From the IMG/VR virus record IMGVR_UViG_3300042731_003178, positions 1 to 32,586 of that record: DNA of 32,586 nucleotides; one strand, 5' to 3'. This DNA comes from a virus. Both the position numbers and the translations under genes were made by a program. Within the stretch, counting starts at the first letter, position 1. Every line of letters starts with the position of its first letter. Below, in pieces: positions 19,860 through 28,520 of this stretch. The notes under the pieces were generated by a model. The model was given only the letters and a program-made list of their open reading frames with translations, did no database searches and was not told the DNA's origin.

Positions 19860-20912
19860 ATGAAACCAGTAGACCTTTTAATCCCGATCGACCTGACCGA
19901 ATCCAACGTAAACCGTGAGTCCCGCGTAATTCGCAACACCGTTGTACTGTCGGGCGTTTCGCGTAATAAAAACGGCAGTGTTCGCAGACGATATACAGAA
20001 GCCGCTTTAAACTCAGCCGTTAGAAACCTTGAAGGCGCGGCGGCATATGCGAATCATAAACGTAAAAACCTGCATGAAGGCCGGGACGCGCTTGGAGCAT
20101 TCGGCGTTCATAAAAACCTTCGTCATTACAACGGTAAAGTATATTCAGATATTCACTGCTTTGCCGGCATTGACGGTGATAAAGCCTTGTCAATTGCAGA
20201 GGTAGCACCTCACTTGATCGGCAACTCAATTCATGCTGGCGGTAAGTTCCGCCGTGAAAACGGTATAGAAGTAATAGAAGAAATATTGCCGCATACATCC
20301 CAAGGAAACCCCGCAACCATTGACGCGGTAACCAACCCGGCTACAACCACAACGCTGTTTGAAGATAATGACGACAGCACGGATAAAAATAAAAAACAAA
20401 AGAAAGGAAATAAGATGGAACCAATTGATTTGATGGAAGCAACTTTTGACGACGTTAAGAGTAAGCGGCCAGACCTTTATCAGAAATTTGACATGTCGGA
20501 TAAAGTCAAAGAGCTTAAGGAGTCGGTCGAAAAACTAGAGGATGAAATTAAAACACTCAAGGCCGAAAATGACGAACTCAAAACAAAAGAAAATTACCTG
20601 TCAAAAACGTCCCTTATGGAGTCCTTGATTTCAAAGGCTGACATCAAGCCCGACCTTGTTACCGACGTTTTTAAAGAACAGCTTATGAACGTGCAGGAAA
20701 GCAAAGACGGCGATAAGGTAATCACGGTAGAAGAAAAAATGAAAGCCCTTATCAACGACCGCGCCGCATTAACCAAGGGTGTTAAAAACATGGGTACAGG
20801 AAAAACCGTTGATGTCTTTGAAAGTAAAGACGAAGATAAAGGCAGGATTGATTACAGTAAGTTGTCCACGCGTCAGAAGAAAGCAATCTTTATGAAAAAG
20901 CGCGGAATTTAA
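19860..20912 (+). CDS. Prohead protease fused to scaffold
   Basis: Encodes 350 residues; AAGGAAAATAAAAC precedes the ATG. Residues 1-~165 resemble phage prohead serine proteases: H66 in YANHKR and S123 in IGNSIHAGG are the likely catalytic His and Ser. Residues ~186-350 are scaffold-like: acidic and with a Lys/Glu coiled coil (DKVKELKESVEKLEDEIKTL). This matches a lambda C/Nu3-type arrangement in which the protease carries the scaffold in its C-terminus. An internal in-frame start at 20415 can produce scaffold alone. The protease cleaves scaffold and capsid protein during maturation. Confidence 0.75.
   Translation: MKPVDLLIPIDLTESNVNRESRVIRNTVVLSGVSRNKNGSVRRRYTEAALNSAVRNLEGAAAYANHKRKNLHEGRDALGAFGVHKNLRHYNGKVYSDIHCFAGIDGDKALSIAEVAPHLIGNSIHAGGKFRRENGIEVIEEILPHTSQGNPATIDAVTNPATTTTLFEDNDDSTDKNKKQKKGNKMEPIDLMEATFDDVKSKRPDLYQKFDMSDKVKELKESVEKLEDEIKTLKAENDELKTKENYLSKTSLMESLISKADIKPDLVTDVFKEQLMNVQESKDGDKVITVEEKMKALINDRAALTKGVKNMGTGKTVDVFESKDEDKGRIDYSKLSTRQKKAIFMKKRGI
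20415..20912 (+). CDS. Nested scaffold protein (internal in-frame start)
   Basis: The ATG at 20415, in the same frame as the 350-residue gene, is preceded by AAAGGAAATAAG. It begins MEPIDLMEATFDDV and runs 165 residues with the coiled coil (~residues 30-60) and a basic C-terminus (STRQKKAIFMKKRGI), which typically binds the capsid protein. The linker just before it is Lys-rich low-complexity. Independent expression from the same frame would give excess scaffold, as in lambda Nu3. Confidence 0.65.
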   Translation: MEPIDLMEATFDDVKSKRPDLYQKFDMSDKVKELKESVEKLEDEIKTLKAENDELKTKENYLSKTSLMESLISKADIKPDLVTDVFKEQLMNVQESKDGDKVITVEEKMKALINDRAALTKGVKNMGTGKTVDVFESKDEDKGRIDYSKLSTRQKKAIFMKKRGI

Positions 20913-20962
20913 CGGACTGTAAAAACATATAACCAGTAAAAAAAAATACAGGAGAAAATAAA

Positions 20963-21421
20963 ATGTCAAGTAACAGAGAAGTTTTTGTAAGCGGAAGCCC
21001 GCTAATTGTTCCGGTTACCGTACCAACCGCCCTTGTCGTAAAAAAGGGTGACATGTTAATTGGTGATCTTTCATCCGGTGTATGGGGAACAATCGCAATT
21101 GCTGACGCAGCCGGTGAAAAGCCGGTATTGATCGCCATGGACGAACACGAAGCATCTGACGTAAGCGGCGACGTTATAAGCTGCTACCTTGTAAGTAACG
21201 ACGCGGTATATAACTACCTTGTAGACAATGCCGACTATGCCAGTGCAATCACATTTGGCGACAGGTTCGAAATCACAGGCGAACAGCAGCTGGGCCTTGT
21301 GACAACCGATAACATTGGGTGTGCAATGGCAGTCGAAGCAAAGGCCGCAGTGACAACCGGCACCGCCCGTTACTGCAACGTGGTATTCATGCAGCCTAAA
21401 CAGTTTAGAGCCAACACCTAA
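20963..21421 (+). CDS. Capsid decoration-type protein
   Basis: Encodes 152 residues with GGAGAAAATAAA upstream. Beta-rich with VKKGDMLIGDLSSGVWG, a segment like the DUF2190/lambda D group of head decoration proteins, and located between scaffold and major capsid. Its probable role is to stabilise the capsid surface. Fold assignment is by position and pattern, not by a signature motif. Confidence 0.6.
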   Translation: MSSNREVFVSGSPLIVPVTVPTALVVKKGDMLIGDLSSGVWGTIAIADAAGEKPVLIAMDEHEASDVSGDVISCYLVSNDAVYNYLVDNADYASAITFGDRFEITGEQQLGLVTTDNIGCAMAVEAKAAVTTGTARYCNVVFMQPKQFRANT

Positions 21422-21455
21422 ACCTGAAAACATATAAAGGGAGGTATTTTAAAAA

Positions 21456-22544
21456 ATGTATAACCCAAAAGATAAATCACAATACAGTATGCGTGACATG
21501 TTCGAAAGTTTAGGTACTGAGGGACTTGTGGACACAATCACGGATTTAATTGAAGGCAAAGACGGAGGTAAGCCGGAAATGAAGCCGGAGGACTTTTCCC
21601 TAACGGACATATGGGAATCTGTCGGGCCGTCAACGTTTCCGATTGTAACCGGTACGCTCTTATCAAAAAAGGTCATGGACGCATACGAGCTTGAAAGCAA
21701 AAAGTTAAACATGCTGTCAACCTCATACGACAGCAACCTTGAAATTGACAAGGTTCCCGGCATGTACGGTGAGGGGACGCTTCAAACCATTAAACCCGGT
21801 GGACGTTATCCGCATACCGGCGACATTAAAGAAAAGTACGTGCAGATTGCCGGTGAAAAGCGCGGTGAAATTCTGGATATTACAGAAGAGGCCGTAAAGT
21901 TCGACCAGACCGGTTTAATTATGCTTCGCGCCGCGCAGTTTGGCGAAAGAGCCGCTCAGGATGAAGAAAAGCGCGGTATGCTTACCATTCAGGATGTCCA
22001 GTATCAGGGTGATAATTATTACGCATGGTATCCGACCGGCAGTCGTGTGGCAATTTACAGCACGTCAACTACCGCGCCACACAGCCAGTCTAATCAGGTA
22101 ACAAATGCGCTGGCAGATCATACAGACCTTGACGCGGCAAACAAATTATTGCGTCTCATGAAGGCTGAAAACGGTGACCCGCTTAACGTTACCGCAAAGG
22201 TTTTACTTGTTCCCGTAGCCTTGGAAATTACAGCCAAACGCCTGATCAATAACACGGTGCTTGTTGGCGGTACAAACGGTGAGCTTAACCCGTTTGCGAA
22301 CTCCGTTGAAGTAATCGCGTCGCCATGGCTGGACGTAAACAGTTCAACCGTATGGTATTGGGGCGATTTTAAAAAACAGTTCTTAAAGAAAGTTGTGTTC
22401 CCGCTACAGGTCATGGTTAAAAACATGTCTGACAATCAGGACGGTTTTGAGCGCGACATACTAGCATCATATAAGGTACGGCATTATACGCAGATCGGCG
22501 CGCAGGATTTCAGGAACGTTGTGAAATCAACCGGCGCGGCTTAA
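21456..22544 (+). CDS. Major capsid protein
   Basis: Encodes 362 residues; GGGAGG precedes the ATG. The size, an N-terminal helical/acidic region (MYNPKDKSQYSMRDMFES) and position after scaffold and decoration genes fit an HK97-fold major capsid protein. Internal segments DEEKRGMLTIQDVQYQGDNYYAWYPTGSR and NPFANSVEVIASPWLD look like the A-domain and P-domain turns. No direct motif identifies the family, so the call is mainly from context. A strong terminator follows. Confidence 0.8.
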   Translation: MYNPKDKSQYSMRDMFESLGTEGLVDTITDLIEGKDGGKPEMKPEDFSLTDIWESVGPSTFPIVTGTLLSKKVMDAYELESKKLNMLSTSYDSNLEIDKVPGMYGEGTLQTIKPGGRYPHTGDIKEKYVQIAGEKRGEILDITEEAVKFDQTGLIMLRAAQFGERAAQDEEKRGMLTIQDVQYQGDNYYAWYPTGSRVAIYSTSTTAPHSQSNQVTNALADHTDLDAANKLLRLMKAENGDPLNVTAKVLLVPVALEITAKRLINNTVLVGGTNGELNPFANSVEVIASPWLDVNSSTVWYWGDFKKQFLKKVVFPLQVMVKNMSDNQDGFERDILASYKVRHYTQIGAQDFRNVVKSTGAA

Positions 22545-22596
22545 GTCGTATAAAGTAAAGAAGTGAAGTAATATAAACAGAAAGTAATAAAAATGC

Positions 22597-22655
22597 AAAG
22601 GGGGCGTGCATAAAAGATTAATTAAACATTAAACCTTGCACGCCCCCTTTTTTTA
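22597..22655 (+). terminator. Strong intrinsic terminator after the major capsid gene
   Basis: AAAGGGGGCGTGCA (22597-22610) pairs perfectly with TGCACGCCCCCTTT (22637-22650), with an AT-rich loop and a T tract. It separates the capsid operon from the secreted-protein genes. Confidence 0.93.
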
Positions 22656-22666
22656 CAGGTGGGTAT

Positions 22667-23020
22667 ATGAAAAAAACAATAATTATATCGATGATAGTTT
22701 TAATGCTGACTATTTCAATCGCAATCGCTAAAGAGTGGCGCACATACGGCCTTGCTGAAATAACCGCAGATGGCGCAGCCATGACTGAATTATGTTACAT
22801 TGGCTATGTTGAAATCATAACTGACGGAACGAATGATGCCAAAGTAATTTTATACGACAACGCTTCGGCCGCATCCGGTACAGTTATATTTGAAGGCACT
22901 GTAACAGGCTCTTGCCATTTCGGCGGTCATGAGTGGACAAACCCGCGACGATGCGCAAATGGAATCTATGTTGACATAACCGGAACCGGAGCAAGCTGTA
23001 TAATCGGTATAGCCAGGTAA
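22667..23020 (+). CDS. Secreted small protein
   Basis: Encodes 117 residues. Residues 1-21 form a signal peptide (MKKTIIISMIVLMLTISIAIA with cleavage before KEW). The mature ~96 residues are Gly/Thr-rich and beta-strand-like, with four cysteines. No family recognised. First of three consecutive genes with signal peptides in a late region where proteins normally lack them. The start codon lies just after the capsid terminator; a GGTGGG ribosome-binding site precedes it. Confidence 0.7.
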   Translation: MKKTIIISMIVLMLTISIAIAKEWRTYGLAEITADGAAMTELCYIGYVEIITDGTNDAKVILYDNASAASGTVIFEGTVTGSCHFGGHEWTNPRRCANGIYVDITGTGASCIIGIAR

Positions 23021-23038
23021 CGGAGGTATTTTTTTATA

Positions 23039-24331
23039 ATGGGAAAACTTATTATTAACATAATCGTTTTATTTGCGTGGGCGTCAGTGGGATGTTGTGT
23101 TTCATGCATGGATTCTGAAATTGTAGAATTTTATGAAGATACAACAACAGAATATGTATGCGTTTGTGAGGGCGGAACTGAAACTGTACTTGCCGACGCT
23201 ACCGGGAATTATAAGCACTGCATGGACAAGGCCAACTGTTTAAGTATTGACGAGTTTGAAGATGAAACCGGTCTTGCATCCGGTACAAAGGTTTTATTCC
23301 ACATGGTTGAAGGTGCTTTCACGTCCGACCTTCCGATAACGCCACCGGCAGACGGATTAATTTTAATGGGAGTGCCAGGAACTCGTGCAATCATTGACGG
23401 ACAGGATACAGCGTCATTATGTATTGATATTGACAGTATTGATAATATCACATTTAAAGATTTAATCGTTATAAACGCAACAAATACAAATATTCATATT
23501 GAAGATGCAACCGGGATCGAGATTGATAACTGCATTATAACTGGCAGTGGTGATCAGGGTCTACAGCTTATACAATCCGCTAGTGTCGAGATTTATAATA
23601 CGCGATTATCAGACAACGCCGATGAAGGTATATCAATACACAGTGGCACGGCAAAAACTTACGATTGTTTAATCGCTGCAAATGCAACCGGGGTAAACGC
23701 ATTATCCGGCACTACATACGAGGCATACGATACAGATTTTATAAACAACTCTGTTTATGATTTTAACGGATACGGTGCAGACTTTTACAGGTGTTTTTTT
23801 AAAGTGTACGGAACAGCAGAAAGTGTAATGTCAAACGGCAACACTGTTTTAGCTCAATCATGCGTATGGGACGCCTCCGAATTGACCTATATTTCAAAAC
23901 GATTGTTCACGATACCCGGCACCGGAACACTAAACAACTGTACAATTGCAGGTAGTGGTAACTATGGCCGTGCTGTGTGTGTTAAGTCCACAGGAACTGT
24001 AACGGCAAACAACACTATATTTTATGATCTTTGGAATATAGCATACGTTTATGCGGGTGGTTCATTTACGACAAACTACAGTTGCATATATGATTATACA
24101 AGTCTTGGTTCGGGGACTCACAACAACACGATCTCAACAGACCCGGATATTGAAGACGTTTCCGGGGGTGATTACAGCCTGGGCGCTAATTCAAGTTGTA
24201 TAGATTCAGGCAAGTTCGATGTGGGCGACCCTTACGACGCTATTGTAAAAGATTTCTTTGAAACGGTAATAACAACCAGTACGGGAGCGGCTACAGGCAA
24301 TAAAGTTGTCGGTGCTATTTATTCAGAGTAA
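23039..24331 (+). CDS. Secreted right-handed beta-helix protein
   Basis: Encodes 430 residues. Residues ~1-20 are a hydrophobic leader (MGKLIINIIVLFAWASVGCC) and could be a signal peptide or, less certainly, a lipobox. From ~75 on there are repeated short strands with N/D/G turns (e.g. IDIDSIDNITFKDLIVINATN, IHIEDATGIEIDNCII), the pattern of a pectate-lyase-like right-handed beta-helix. The C-terminal portion (DPDIEDVSGGDYSLGANSSCIDSG) is typical of secreted beta-helix proteins. GGAGG precedes the start at 12 bp. Candidate polysaccharide-binding or depolymerase-type protein, but no catalytic residues are identified. Confidence 0.75.
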   Translation: MGKLIINIIVLFAWASVGCCVSCMDSEIVEFYEDTTTEYVCVCEGGTETVLADATGNYKHCMDKANCLSIDEFEDETGLASGTKVLFHMVEGAFTSDLPITPPADGLILMGVPGTRAIIDGQDTASLCIDIDSIDNITFKDLIVINATNTNIHIEDATGIEIDNCIITGSGDQGLQLIQSASVEIYNTRLSDNADEGISIHSGTAKTYDCLIAANATGVNALSGTTYEAYDTDFINNSVYDFNGYGADFYRCFFKVYGTAESVMSNGNTVLAQSCVWDASELTYISKRLFTIPGTGTLNNCTIAGSGNYGRAVCVKSTGTVTANNTIFYDLWNIAYVYAGGSFTTNYSCIYDYTSLGSGTHNNTISTDPDIEDVSGGDYSLGANSSCIDSGKFDVGDPYDAIVKDFFETVITTSTGAATGNKVVGAIYSE

Positions 24332-24347
24332 CAGAAAGGTTTTAAAT

Positions 24348-25745
24348 ATGAAAAAAACACTATTAATTATACTCGTGGTAATGTTTATGTCTTACAATTT
24401 TGCATACTCTTTTGATTCTTGTTGCGGCGGTGGTGGTGGGGGTGCTTCTGTATGGACTACATCCGGCAGCGACATATATTATGATACCGGCAATGTTGGT
24501 ATAGGCACAGGAACGGGGATAGATCAGCTTTTACACATCGAAGGAACAACCCCTTATCTTATGTTTCAAAACTCAACAGATGAAGATACGGACGGAGGCC
24601 GGGAAAGCATATTAATATTCGAAGGCAGCCAGTCCGGCGGTGAAGAGTCAACTCTAGGGACATTGACGATATCGCACGATGGATCAAGCGACGACGAGAA
24701 AGGAAAGTGGCAATTGAATATAAACGATGGCAATGATGGAGACGCTCCATCATTAACGCCAATTTCAGGGGATTCAACCGGAAATGTAATATTCCAGCCA
24801 GACAAAAACATAAGACTAGGGGACGCTACTGATTACGGTTTAATTAAACAATCAACCGCAGAGTCAATCGCAAACGCTTCCGATACGCGGATCGGCCTTG
24901 AAGAAACCGCCAGACGCTTTATTATTTGTGATGCTACAGACATAGACACCGACTTGGGGCTCGCGGCAGCTTCCGCGCCGACATTAACAATTATGAACGC
25001 TGCCGCAACTAGTCAGCTTGAAATCAGATCTAACCGCATTGACAGCTTACTTACAGCGTTTTACTTAAGATCAGGCACGTATATGTTTTTCAGGGGTGTC
25101 GGTGATTTATCTGCCGACGATATGTTTACATTTGACAGCAACGCTGATATTGAGTTAACTGACACTAATGCACATCAAGCTTGGGTATATATAGCTCCGA
25201 AAATAAATCAAACGTCTACAGCGTCATATAGTGCGATACATGTGGATGTTACCGAAACGTCAACCGGTTCAGGCAATAACGAATTGCTTACACTACAGGT
25301 AGCCAGTACCGATGTTTTTACGGTGGGCAACACAGGTAATATTTCAGTAACCGGCAATCTTTATGGCGATGGTGCAAGCGACATCGAGGGGTTTGTTTCG
25401 GGATTAGAAGATTTTACCGGAAATGATACTTTAACGATTGGTGAGTCAGGTAAGACATGCACGAACTCAGGGGCGGTGGGAACGGTTATTTTAACACTCC
25501 CGGAAGGATCAACCGCGCTGGGCGTTAAATATACATTTACAGTATTGACCGCTCAACAGCTTAATATAAACCCCGCAGACGGCACAGATCAGATATTGGG
25601 CATAACGGACGCCGCCGGAGATAGTATACAGTCAAACGCTGTCGGCGATAGTGTAACGTTAAGATGTGTGGCTAATGATTATTGGGTAGTTATCGCGTCA
25701 AGCAATCTAACGAACAGCGCAGACGGATGGGCGGACGCAAATTAA
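24348..25745 (+). CDS. Secreted fibre-like protein
   Basis: Encodes 465 residues from the ATG at 24348, after AAAGG; an in-frame ATG at 24306 lies inside the previous gene. A signal peptide (MKKTLLIILVVMFMSYNFAYS) is followed by Cys-Cys and six Gly residues. The body has short beta-rich repeats (GNVGIGTGTG, TGNISVTGNLYG) and ends in a compact beta domain (FTVLTAQQLNINPADGTDQI). This resembles tail-fibre shafts of phages. Presence of a signal peptide on such a protein is unusual. Confidence 0.65.
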   Translation: MKKTLLIILVVMFMSYNFAYSFDSCCGGGGGGASVWTTSGSDIYYDTGNVGIGTGTGIDQLLHIEGTTPYLMFQNSTDEDTDGGRESILIFEGSQSGGEESTLGTLTISHDGSSDDEKGKWQLNINDGNDGDAPSLTPISGDSTGNVIFQPDKNIRLGDATDYGLIKQSTAESIANASDTRIGLEETARRFIICDATDIDTDLGLAAASAPTLTIMNAAATSQLEIRSNRIDSLLTAFYLRSGTYMFFRGVGDLSADDMFTFDSNADIELTDTNAHQAWVYIAPKINQTSTASYSAIHVDVTETSTGSGNNELLTLQVASTDVFTVGNTGNISVTGNLYGDGASDIEGFVSGLEDFTGNDTLTIGESGKTCTNSGAVGTVILTLPEGSTALGVKYTFTVLTAQQLNINPADGTDQILGITDAAGDSIQSNAVGDSVTLRCVANDYWVVIASSNLTNSADGWADAN

Positions 25746-25769
25746 AATAAATTAAGTCGCAGGTGTTTT

Positions 25770-26174
25770 ATGGATGAAAGTATTTTAAAATTAGTTATAT
25801 CGATATCGTTGTTAATATTATCAGTATTCACGAGCTTGACAGTGTGGCTGGTTAAAAGATCATCCGGCGTGCGGTTGTCATCCGAAGGTTTTGAAAACGG
25901 AAAAGAACTTGATGAACGGTGTAAAAAACAGCGAGACACATGCAAATCATTTGCGCGTCAGGATGAAAAGGTAATTGATCGGCTGACTGAAAGTGTTGAC
26001 GGCCTTCATAAAAAATTTGATGAGTTCAAATCCGACCATCAAAAACAGCACAGGCTTGAACAACAGGAGCTTAGTCGATCACAGGAAAGAATACAGGCGC
26101 TTTATCTGGAAAATATCGAAAGGGTAACGGCCAAGAGTATTGAAAGAATAGAAGCGATAAAAAAAGCAGTATAG
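25770..26174 (+). CDS. Membrane-anchored coiled-coil protein
   Basis: Encodes 134 residues. Residues ~6-28 form one hydrophobic helix (LKLVISISLLILSVFTSLTVWLV), then a basic junction and ~90 residues of Glu/Lys/Gln heptad-like helix (KKFDEFKSDHQKQHRLEQQEL). A topology like that of phage holin-associated (XhlA-like) or spanin-type proteins; the sequence does not decide between them. Located between the secreted proteins and the connector genes. Confidence 0.6.
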   Translation: MDESILKLVISISLLILSVFTSLTVWLVKRSSGVRLSSEGFENGKELDERCKKQRDTCKSFARQDEKVIDRLTESVDGLHKKFDEFKSDHQKQHRLEQQELSRSQERIQALYLENIERVTAKSIERIEAIKKAV

Positions 26175-26189
26175 AAAAGGCGGTATAAC

Positions 26190-26420
26190 ATGAGCGTATC
26201 ATCCTTAATCGACACGATCGACACCCAGCTTGCATTATTGATTGCAGACCCGAACAAGATAGTAGATTTTCAGGAAGGTAACGTAAAAATTACAGCATCG
26301 CAAAAGATAAAAGAATTGCGCGAGCTTAGAAAATCACTGCTTGAAAGCCCGCCAGACACCGAAATTGACATTGCAGAGTTTGACGTGGGCGTTGACATGT
26401 TTGGTAATAACGAGGCTTAA
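26190..26420 (+). CDS. gpW-like head-tail connector protein
   Basis: Encodes 76 residues. IVDFQEGNVKITASQKIKELRELRKSL resembles the small gpW-like joining proteins, where a VxYxxGxxxVxxSQxxxxLxxLR pattern occurs. It precedes the adaptor and HK97 gp10-like genes. Acidic C-terminus. Function assigned from pattern and gene order. Confidence 0.55.
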   Translation: MSVSSLIDTIDTQLALLIADPNKIVDFQEGNVKITASQKIKELRELRKSLLESPPDTEIDIAEFDVGVDMFGNNEA

Positions 26421-26422
26421 AC

Positions 26423-26833
26423 ATGACGATATTAAGCGAAATGAAAGACACGTTTGAATCTATTATGGCCGACAGTGATTTCGGAGCGCAGGAAACATTT
26501 ACGATTAAATCTTACAGCACGACTTACAATAGCGAGGGTATACCGACAAAAACATGGACTGGCACAGACACATTTAACGGCGATTTCCAAGCCGTTGACG
26601 GCAGCACTATGCGAAATGAGGAAGGTTTAAAAAAGAAATCAACACACAAAATAATCGCATATAACACGGCAATAACACGCGCGCTTAACGGCGACGGCAG
26701 CAATCAAAATCTGATAGTTAAAACCGGAAACGAAGCCGGGAACTATATGGTAAACTATGTTAAAAAATATAATATATATTGTGAGGTCATGCTTTATCAG
26801 GTGATTGGTGAAAATATCGGGAGTGTGTCATAA
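26423..26833 (+). CDS. Head-tail adaptor/closure protein
   Basis: Encodes 136 residues. The first half is beta-rich (TFTIKSYSTTYNSEGIPTKTWTG) followed by a DFQAVDGSTMRNEEG segment, a pattern of phage head closure proteins. Sits between the gpW-like and HK97 gp10-like genes, which supports a connector role. Its stop overlaps the next start. Confidence 0.68.
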   Translation: MTILSEMKDTFESIMADSDFGAQETFTIKSYSTTYNSEGIPTKTWTGTDTFNGDFQAVDGSTMRNEEGLKKKSTHKIIAYNTAITRALNGDGSNQNLIVKTGNEAGNYMVNYVKKYNIYCEVMLYQVIGENIGSVS

Positions 26834-27216
26834 TGGCCGGTGAAGTCACGGGAAAGCAGGAAGTAATTAACAAAATGTTAAGATATCTTGATAAAAAAGT
26901 TGATAAGGTTGCCGACGCGGTTGAAAGAACCGGTATAGACGTTTCAAATCATGCGAAGTCTGAACACACTGGCATTGAAGCTCACGCCCGGAACCGGTAT
27001 AAAAATGTGAACAACACTTTGACTCCATCAATTAACAGCCGTCTTGTCGTGCAGCCGGACAAAATAATCGCAGTCGTATCAAGTAACGTCGATTATGCGC
27101 CCGACGTTGAATTCGGCAACCAGCGGCATATTGGTTTTCCGTTTATGTACCCGGCGATAAGAGCAAAGGAAAACCGGTTGCGCGAACGTACACTTGAAGC
27201 TTTAAAAGGTTTTTAA
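26833..27216 (+). CDS. HK97 gp10-like tail completion protein
   Basis: Encodes 127 residues. LVVQPDKIIAVVSSNVDYAPDVEFGN is the typical strand followed by a YAxxVExG motif of HK97 gp10-like proteins, and FMYPAIRAKENRL near the end is the usual PxxRPA-like region. These proteins help connect the head and tail. Overlaps the adaptor gene by one base. Confidence 0.8.
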   Translation: MAGEVTGKQEVINKMLRYLDKKVDKVADAVERTGIDVSNHAKSEHTGIEAHARNRYKNVNNTLTPSINSRLVVQPDKIIAVVSSNVDYAPDVEFGNQRHIGFPFMYPAIRAKENRLRERTLEALKGF

Positions 27217-27218
27217 TC

Positions 27219-27626
27219 ATGCAGGAAATAACAGAACATGTATATAATTTATTAAAGGGTAGCGCGTGCGTCAGAGGCGCAACGGGTAAAACCTCAGACC
27301 CTTACGGTATTTATCGCCAATTTCTACCGGAAGATCCAGACTTTCCTGTCATAACAATTAATTATGAAGGTGATTCAGACGGCGGAATTGAGGGCAATAT
27401 GCTTCCAATGTCTTCTGATTATAAATTTACATGCTGGGGTGACAACTATGAGGATTTAACCAGTGCAATATATCTTGCGTTGCAGGATAAAACCACAAAC
27501 AGCTATGAAACGTACGCTAAAATAATTTTCTGCAAGTGGGTTTGGAGCGGTGCCGTAATGTTTGATACTGATTACAATATATACTATCAGCCAGTCCGAT
27601 ATCGCGTTAAACTCGTTGGTATATGA
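27219..27626 (+). CDS. Tail terminator-like protein
   Basis: Encodes 135 residues. Pattern and position fit a tail completion/terminator (DUF3168-like) protein: an N-terminal helix, a RQFLPEDPDFPVITINYEGD strand region and a C-terminal PVRYRVKLVGI strand. It precedes a cassette inserted before the tail tube gene. Confidence 0.62.
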   Translation: MQEITEHVYNLLKGSACVRGATGKTSDPYGIYRQFLPEDPDFPVITINYEGDSDGGIEGNMLPMSSDYKFTCWGDNYEDLTSAIYLALQDKTTNSYETYAKIIFCKWVWSGAVMFDTDYNIYYQPVRYRVKLVGI

Positions 27627-27651
27627 AAAGGGTAAATGAAAAGTTAAAATT

Positions 27652-28236
27652 ATGAATAAAGAAAAGACAGGAATATTAACATCTTACCAGTGGGACAGCA
27701 TCAAGCAGCGTTTTGCGGGCGTTGTTATTTCCGGTATTCTTGACAATCTGCCCGGAATAAAAACCGTCTATGATATCGGCTGTGGCACCGGTTTATATGT
27801 TCAGGAATTTATAAAAAACGGTATGGACTGCACTGGTTTTGAGTTGTCACCACATGCGTTTTATCAGGCCAGAACATCCCTTGATAATATATATCAGGTT
27901 GATGTTGCAAGACCGATATCCGGACATGACGAACGCGACCTTGTATTTTCCGTCGAGGTTGCCGAACACATACCGGAACGGTTTGCAGACGACTATATAA
28001 AAAACCTTTGTTGCCTGTCTGATTCGTGGGTATTTATAACCTCAAGCAACAAAGAGGGTAAATACCACTTAAACCCCCAGCCGCGTGAATACTGGATAAA
28101 CAGGGTTGTTAAAAACGGATTTAAATACAGGCCGGTGTTATCGTCAACATTAATGGACTTTTACGCTGAAAATATAAAAATAGACGGCTTAAAGTGGTTT
28201 AAAGACAGCTTAATGATTTTCAAAAAGGAACGATAA
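27652..28236 (+). CDS. SAM-dependent methyltransferase
   Basis: Encodes 194 residues. Class I methyltransferase motif I is DIGCGTG (41-47), followed by GFELSPHAF (motif II-like), and the VFSVEVAEHIPERFADDYI segment (motif III-like) is typical of small-molecule or glycan methyltransferases. Directly followed by glycosyltransferase-type genes, with a one-base or longer overlap at each join, so it is one operon. The substrate could be a sugar on the virion or a nucleotide sugar. Confidence 0.82.
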   Translation: MNKEKTGILTSYQWDSIKQRFAGVVISGILDNLPGIKTVYDIGCGTGLYVQEFIKNGMDCTGFELSPHAFYQARTSLDNIYQVDVARPISGHDERDLVFSVEVAEHIPERFADDYIKNLCCLSDSWVFITSSNKEGKYHLNPQPREYWINRVVKNGFKYRPVLSSTLMDFYAENIKIDGLKWFKDSLMIFKKER

Positions 28237-28520
28237 TGAACGATCGCATAAAAATATTATGGATATGCGACGTTAACGGATGGGCGTTTCACAACCGGGC
28301 GTCAAAGCTTATAAAAATATTAAACCAGTACGACCATAAAATTGTGTTCGTTAAAGATATAAAAACATACGAGGCCGCGATTGCCAAAGCTGAAAACCAT
28401 GATATAATTATAACTTATTCAGCCGGGATGTCCGGTGAGAATTTTAAAAATCGTTCAATTATAGGGCTTTCCGGCGGCAGAGTTCAGATGAAAAAACTAA
28501 AGGACATATTAAATGTCTAG
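28236..28520 (+). CDS. Short GT-B-like N-terminal domain protein
   Basis: Encodes 94 residues. KILWICDVNGWAFHNRASKLIKIL then YDHKIVFVKD is the first beta-alpha-beta of a GT-B glycosyltransferase, and it resembles the next gene (KILWFAYPSETWAFEIRTHNLIKRL). It lacks any C-terminal nucleotide-sugar-binding domain. It may be an acceptor-binding subunit or a fragment. Overlaps its neighbours. Confidence 0.6.
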   Translation: MNDRIKILWICDVNGWAFHNRASKLIKILNQYDHKIVFVKDIKTYEAAIAKAENHDIIITYSAGMSGENFKNRSIIGLSGGRVQMKKLKDILNV

